Source: Bacteroidota bacterium (GTDB lineage Bacteria; Bacteroidota; Bacteroidia; B-17B0; Aurantibacillaceae). Taken from it: DNA of 64,000 nucleotides. The notes under the pieces were generated by a model, which had not been told where the DNA came from, made no database searches, and saw nothing but the letters and a program-made list of their open reading frames with translations. The stretch spans positions 1-64,000 of the forward strand of contig JADJSH010000015.1 of the NCBI GenBank assembly GCA_016711805.1. The letters are read 5' to 3'. The translations under genes and the position numbers were made by a program. Position 1 is the stretch's first letter, and every line of letters begins with the position of its first letter. Below are positions 61,688-64,000 of the stretch, one piece after another.

Positions 61688-64000
61688 ATGAAAACACGTT
61701 TACTTTATTATTTTTTCCTTCCTATTTATTTGCTAGTTTTTTCTTTCGCAAATTTGCAAGCGCAAAACAAACCAGCTGGTTCTTGGTCAAAAAAACTAGA
61801 ACGTCAAAAGTCCTTTATTGAAAATAAAGGACAATTCACCATCCCAAATTCTTTTGGAAACCCTAGTGAGGTATTATTTGCTGTTGATGATGGCGGCACT
61901 AAAATTTACTTTACTAAAAAAGGGATTACCTATACTTTTTTGGAAATGTGGAAAAAGCCGAAAGATGAGAAAGAGTTGGAAAGAGAAAGAAATGAAGTAA
62001 TCCTTGATGCAGAGGCACACGAGCGTCACGAAAAAGAAGAGCGAAAAATAAAAACAAAAACTGATCAAGTTACCATGTTATGGCAAAATGCCAATCCAAA
62101 TGTAAAGATTGAAGCAAGTGGAGTGACAGATGATTATCATAGTTATTATTTTAAACAAGCAAACACACAGTATAAAAACGTGTGTTATATCCGAGGTTTT
62201 AGAAAGATTACGTACAAAGATATTTATCCCAATATCGATATCGACTATGTGTTTCATGAAAAAGGCGGCTTGGAATATTCGTTAACACTTCATCCAGGCG
62301 CAGATCCTTCACAAGTAAAAATGTTATATGATAGCCATGTTGACTTAAACAATGCAGGTGAAATTAGAATTAGCACAAAGTTTGGAGATATTATTGACCA
62401 TGCACCTTTAACATTTTATCAAAACAATAACGCATCGGTTATTGCCTCTAGCTTTACAAAAACAGGAAAAACAGTTTCTTTTCAATTAGCAAATTATGAC
62501 AATACCAAAACGGTTGTGATTGATCCTTGGACACAAACACCTGCTTTTGCAACCAACTGGGATTGTGTGTGGGAATGTGAAAAAGATGGTGCCGGAAATG
62601 TTTATTTAATTGGAGGCGTTAGCCCTATGCAATTAATTAAATACAATGCAGCAGGCGCTATCCAATGGACTTACAATACTCCCTATGATACTACAGCTTG
62701 GTTAGGAACATTTGCAACAGATAATGCTGGTAACTCCTATGTAACACAAGGTTCGGTGGCACAAATTGTACGAGTATCTACGGCAGGAGCTGTGGTATGG
62801 AATAATACTAGCCCTGGCGGTATATTTGGTTCAACGGAGTTTTGGAACATAACCTTTAACTGCGATCAAACGAAATTAGTAATTGGTGGAACTGGAGGCT
62901 TTGTGCCACCTCTTCCATATATTTATGAAATGAATATGGCTAATGGAAATGTAATTAGCAGTTTGCAGGTAACTCCAGGCGCTTTAATTCCAACTCAAGA
63001 GGTAAGGTCGATTGCTCCTTGTGGCAATGGTCGATATTATTTTTTAACCCATGATACAATTGGATATATCAATCAAAATTTTAATGCTTGTTCAACACCA
63101 AATGCTGCCATTTATAAAGCGACAAACACATATAGTTTCGGATATAAGTGTGAAAATTTTAGGTATGATAATACGGGCATTATGGCAATTAAAGCCAACA
63201 CTTCTTTTGTATATGTAAATAGAGGGAATCGTTTAGATAAACGTAATTTGAATACAAGTGCTATTATCAGTTCGGTAGCAATACCAGGCGGAGGTTTTAC
63301 AGGTGGTTTTGGCGGGAATGCTGTTCAAAATAGTGGAATTGACATTGATGATTGTGGAAACGTTTATGTAGGATCTAAAAATGCAGTCATTAAATTTGAT
63401 GCAAATTTAAATCAGTTAGCGTCTTATCCAACAACATACAATGTTTATGATGTGCATGTAACAACTGGTGGAAATATTATTGCTTGTGGTTCAACTGGGA
63501 CATCTGCCACAGGCTCACGTTCAGGAACCATCGAGCATATTAATGCAGGAGCTTGTGCAACAATTACATTAACATGTTGCGACGTTAATATTTGTCAAGT
63601 GCCAAATCAATGTACAACTAATGCTCCATTTAATTTACAAGCAGCAACTGCTGGAGGAACATGGAGCGGAACAGGAATTACAAATGCTACTACTGGTACT
63701 TTCAATCCTGCAACAGCAGGTGTTGGAACACATGTTGTTACTTATAGTTTGGCATGCGGGGTTGGTACAACAACAATTAACGTGACAGCTTGCGGAACGG
63801 TTTCATTATGTATTAACTCTGGCTCATTATCAGTCATAGGCGGAGCAAGTACTTACACATGGTCAAGTACAACAACATCCGTCAACTGCTCAGCTTGTCC
63901 TGGTGGAAATTGTATTCCATTTGTATGTGCAGGCACAACCGTACCAACATGGTCGGCTTCTGGAACAACAGTAGCAGCGCCTTCTGCTACGGTATTTCCG
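61688..64000 (+). CDS. Large T9SS-type cargo protein, N-terminal 771 residues (tandem paralogue 2, runs off window)
   Basis: An open frame from the ATG at 61688 (MKTRLLYYFFLPIYLLVFSF, signal peptide) to the window end without a stop. It repeats the previous protein block by block: KSFIENKGQFTIPNSFGNPS, GGLEYSLTLHPGADPSQVKM, VWECEKDGAGNVYLIGG and GIDIDDCGNVYVGSKNAVIK, then Cys-rich GGNCIPFVCAGTTVPTW near the edge. The C-terminal sorting domain must lie beyond 64000. The gene pair arose by tandem duplication. It is a surface or secreted protein of unknown role. Confidence 0.85.
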   Translation, partial: MKTRLLYYFFLPIYLLVFSFANLQAQNKPAGSWSKKLERQKSFIENKGQFTIPNSFGNPSEVLFAVDDGGTKIYFTKKGITYTFLEMWKKPKDEKELERERNEVILDAEAHERHEKEERKIKTKTDQVTMLWQNANPNVKIEASGVTDDYHSYYFKQANTQYKNVCYIRGFRKITYKDIYPNIDIDYVFHEKGGLEYSLTLHPGADPSQVKMLYDSHVDLNNAGEIRISTKFGDIIDHAPLTFYQNNNASVIASSFTKTGKTVSFQLANYDNTKTVVIDPWTQTPAFATNWDCVWECEKDGAGNVYLIGGVSPMQLIKYNAAGAIQWTYNTPYDTTAWLGTFATDNAGNSYVTQGSVAQIVRVSTAGAVVWNNTSPGGIFGSTEFWNITFNCDQTKLVIGGTGGFVPPLPYIYEMNMANGNVISSLQVTPGALIPTQEVRSIAPCGNGRYYFLTHDTIGYINQNFNACSTPNAAIYKATNTYSFGYKCENFRYDNTGIMAIKANTSFVYVNRGNRLDKRNLNTSAIISSVAIPGGGFTGGFGGNAVQNSGIDIDDCGNVYVGSKNAVIKFDANLNQLASYPTTYNVYDVHVTTGGNIIACGSTGTSATGSRSGTIEHINAGACATITLTCCDVNICQVPNQCTTNAPFNLQAATAGGTWSGTGITNATTGTFNPATAGVGTHVVTYSLACGVGTTTINVTACGTVSLCINSGSLSVIGGASTYTWSSTTTSVNCSACPGGNCIPFVCAGTTVPTWSASGTTVAAPSATVFP

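Overview
The window is a gene-dense, AT-rich segment of a Bacteroidota chromosome, most like the Flavobacteriales/Sphingobacteriales side of the phylum. The evidence is the many proteins with type IX secretion (T9SS) C-terminal sorting domains, a PorP/SprF protein beside a type B (gliding-type) cargo, a DnaQ-DnaE fusion polymerase, DUF2723 and DUF3467 proteins, TAnnTTTG-type promoter elements and frequent TTG/GTG starts. No species can be named from the sequence.

Layout. 1-3.1 kb: two frame-broken T9SS cargo genes. 3.2-7.1 kb: DUF3467 protein, htpG, a T9SS protein with YD-like repeats, and tRNA-Gln(UUG) with an inverted copy of its T-arm beside it. 7.2-14.5 kb: DUF2723 membrane protein, proC, a small membrane protein, a T9SS cargo and a glutathione peroxidase. 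14.6-17.5 kb: a respiratory operon (heme O synthase, two cytochrome oxidase subunit III-type proteins, subunit IV). 17.6-25.5 kb: tandem T9SS paralogues, purF, a CotH/lamin-tail type B cargo and its PorP/SprF partner. 25.5-32.4 kb: PBP1C, a MerR regulator, a structured intergenic element, an M16 peptidase homologue, a GT4 glycosyltransferase with a heptose-kinase-like GHMP kinase, and DUF3592. 32.4-36.2 kb: a PadR-controlled membrane protein that looks like GldL joined to GldM, divergent from a SpoIIE phosphatase with the same GldL-like motif, then a PH-domain protein. 36.2-40.7 kb: DNA polymerase III alpha. 42.3-45.0 kb: a peroxide-defence cluster (ahpD, ahpC, dps, oxyR). 46.7-48.8 kb: a lipoprotein dipeptidyl-peptidase III. 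48.9-51.1 kb: a two-gene, integron-cassette-like unit (HNH nuclease and a YD-repeat lipoprotein) containing a 111-nt G tract. 51.2-58.7 kb: YdeI/OmdA protein, Crp/Fnr regulator, pirin, GT39-like transferase and a TonB receptor. 58.9-64 kb: two long tandem T9SS paralogues, the second running off the window.

At least nine genes, including purF, proC and an oxidase subunit III gene, carry single-base frame shifts, mostly at A or T homopolymers. These look like consensus sequencing errors rather than real gene decay, so such genes are given as single corrected spans. The most original signals are the GldL/GldM-like signalling locus (32.4-35.6 kb) and the cassette-like unit with self-complementary boundary boxes (48.9-51.2 kb).
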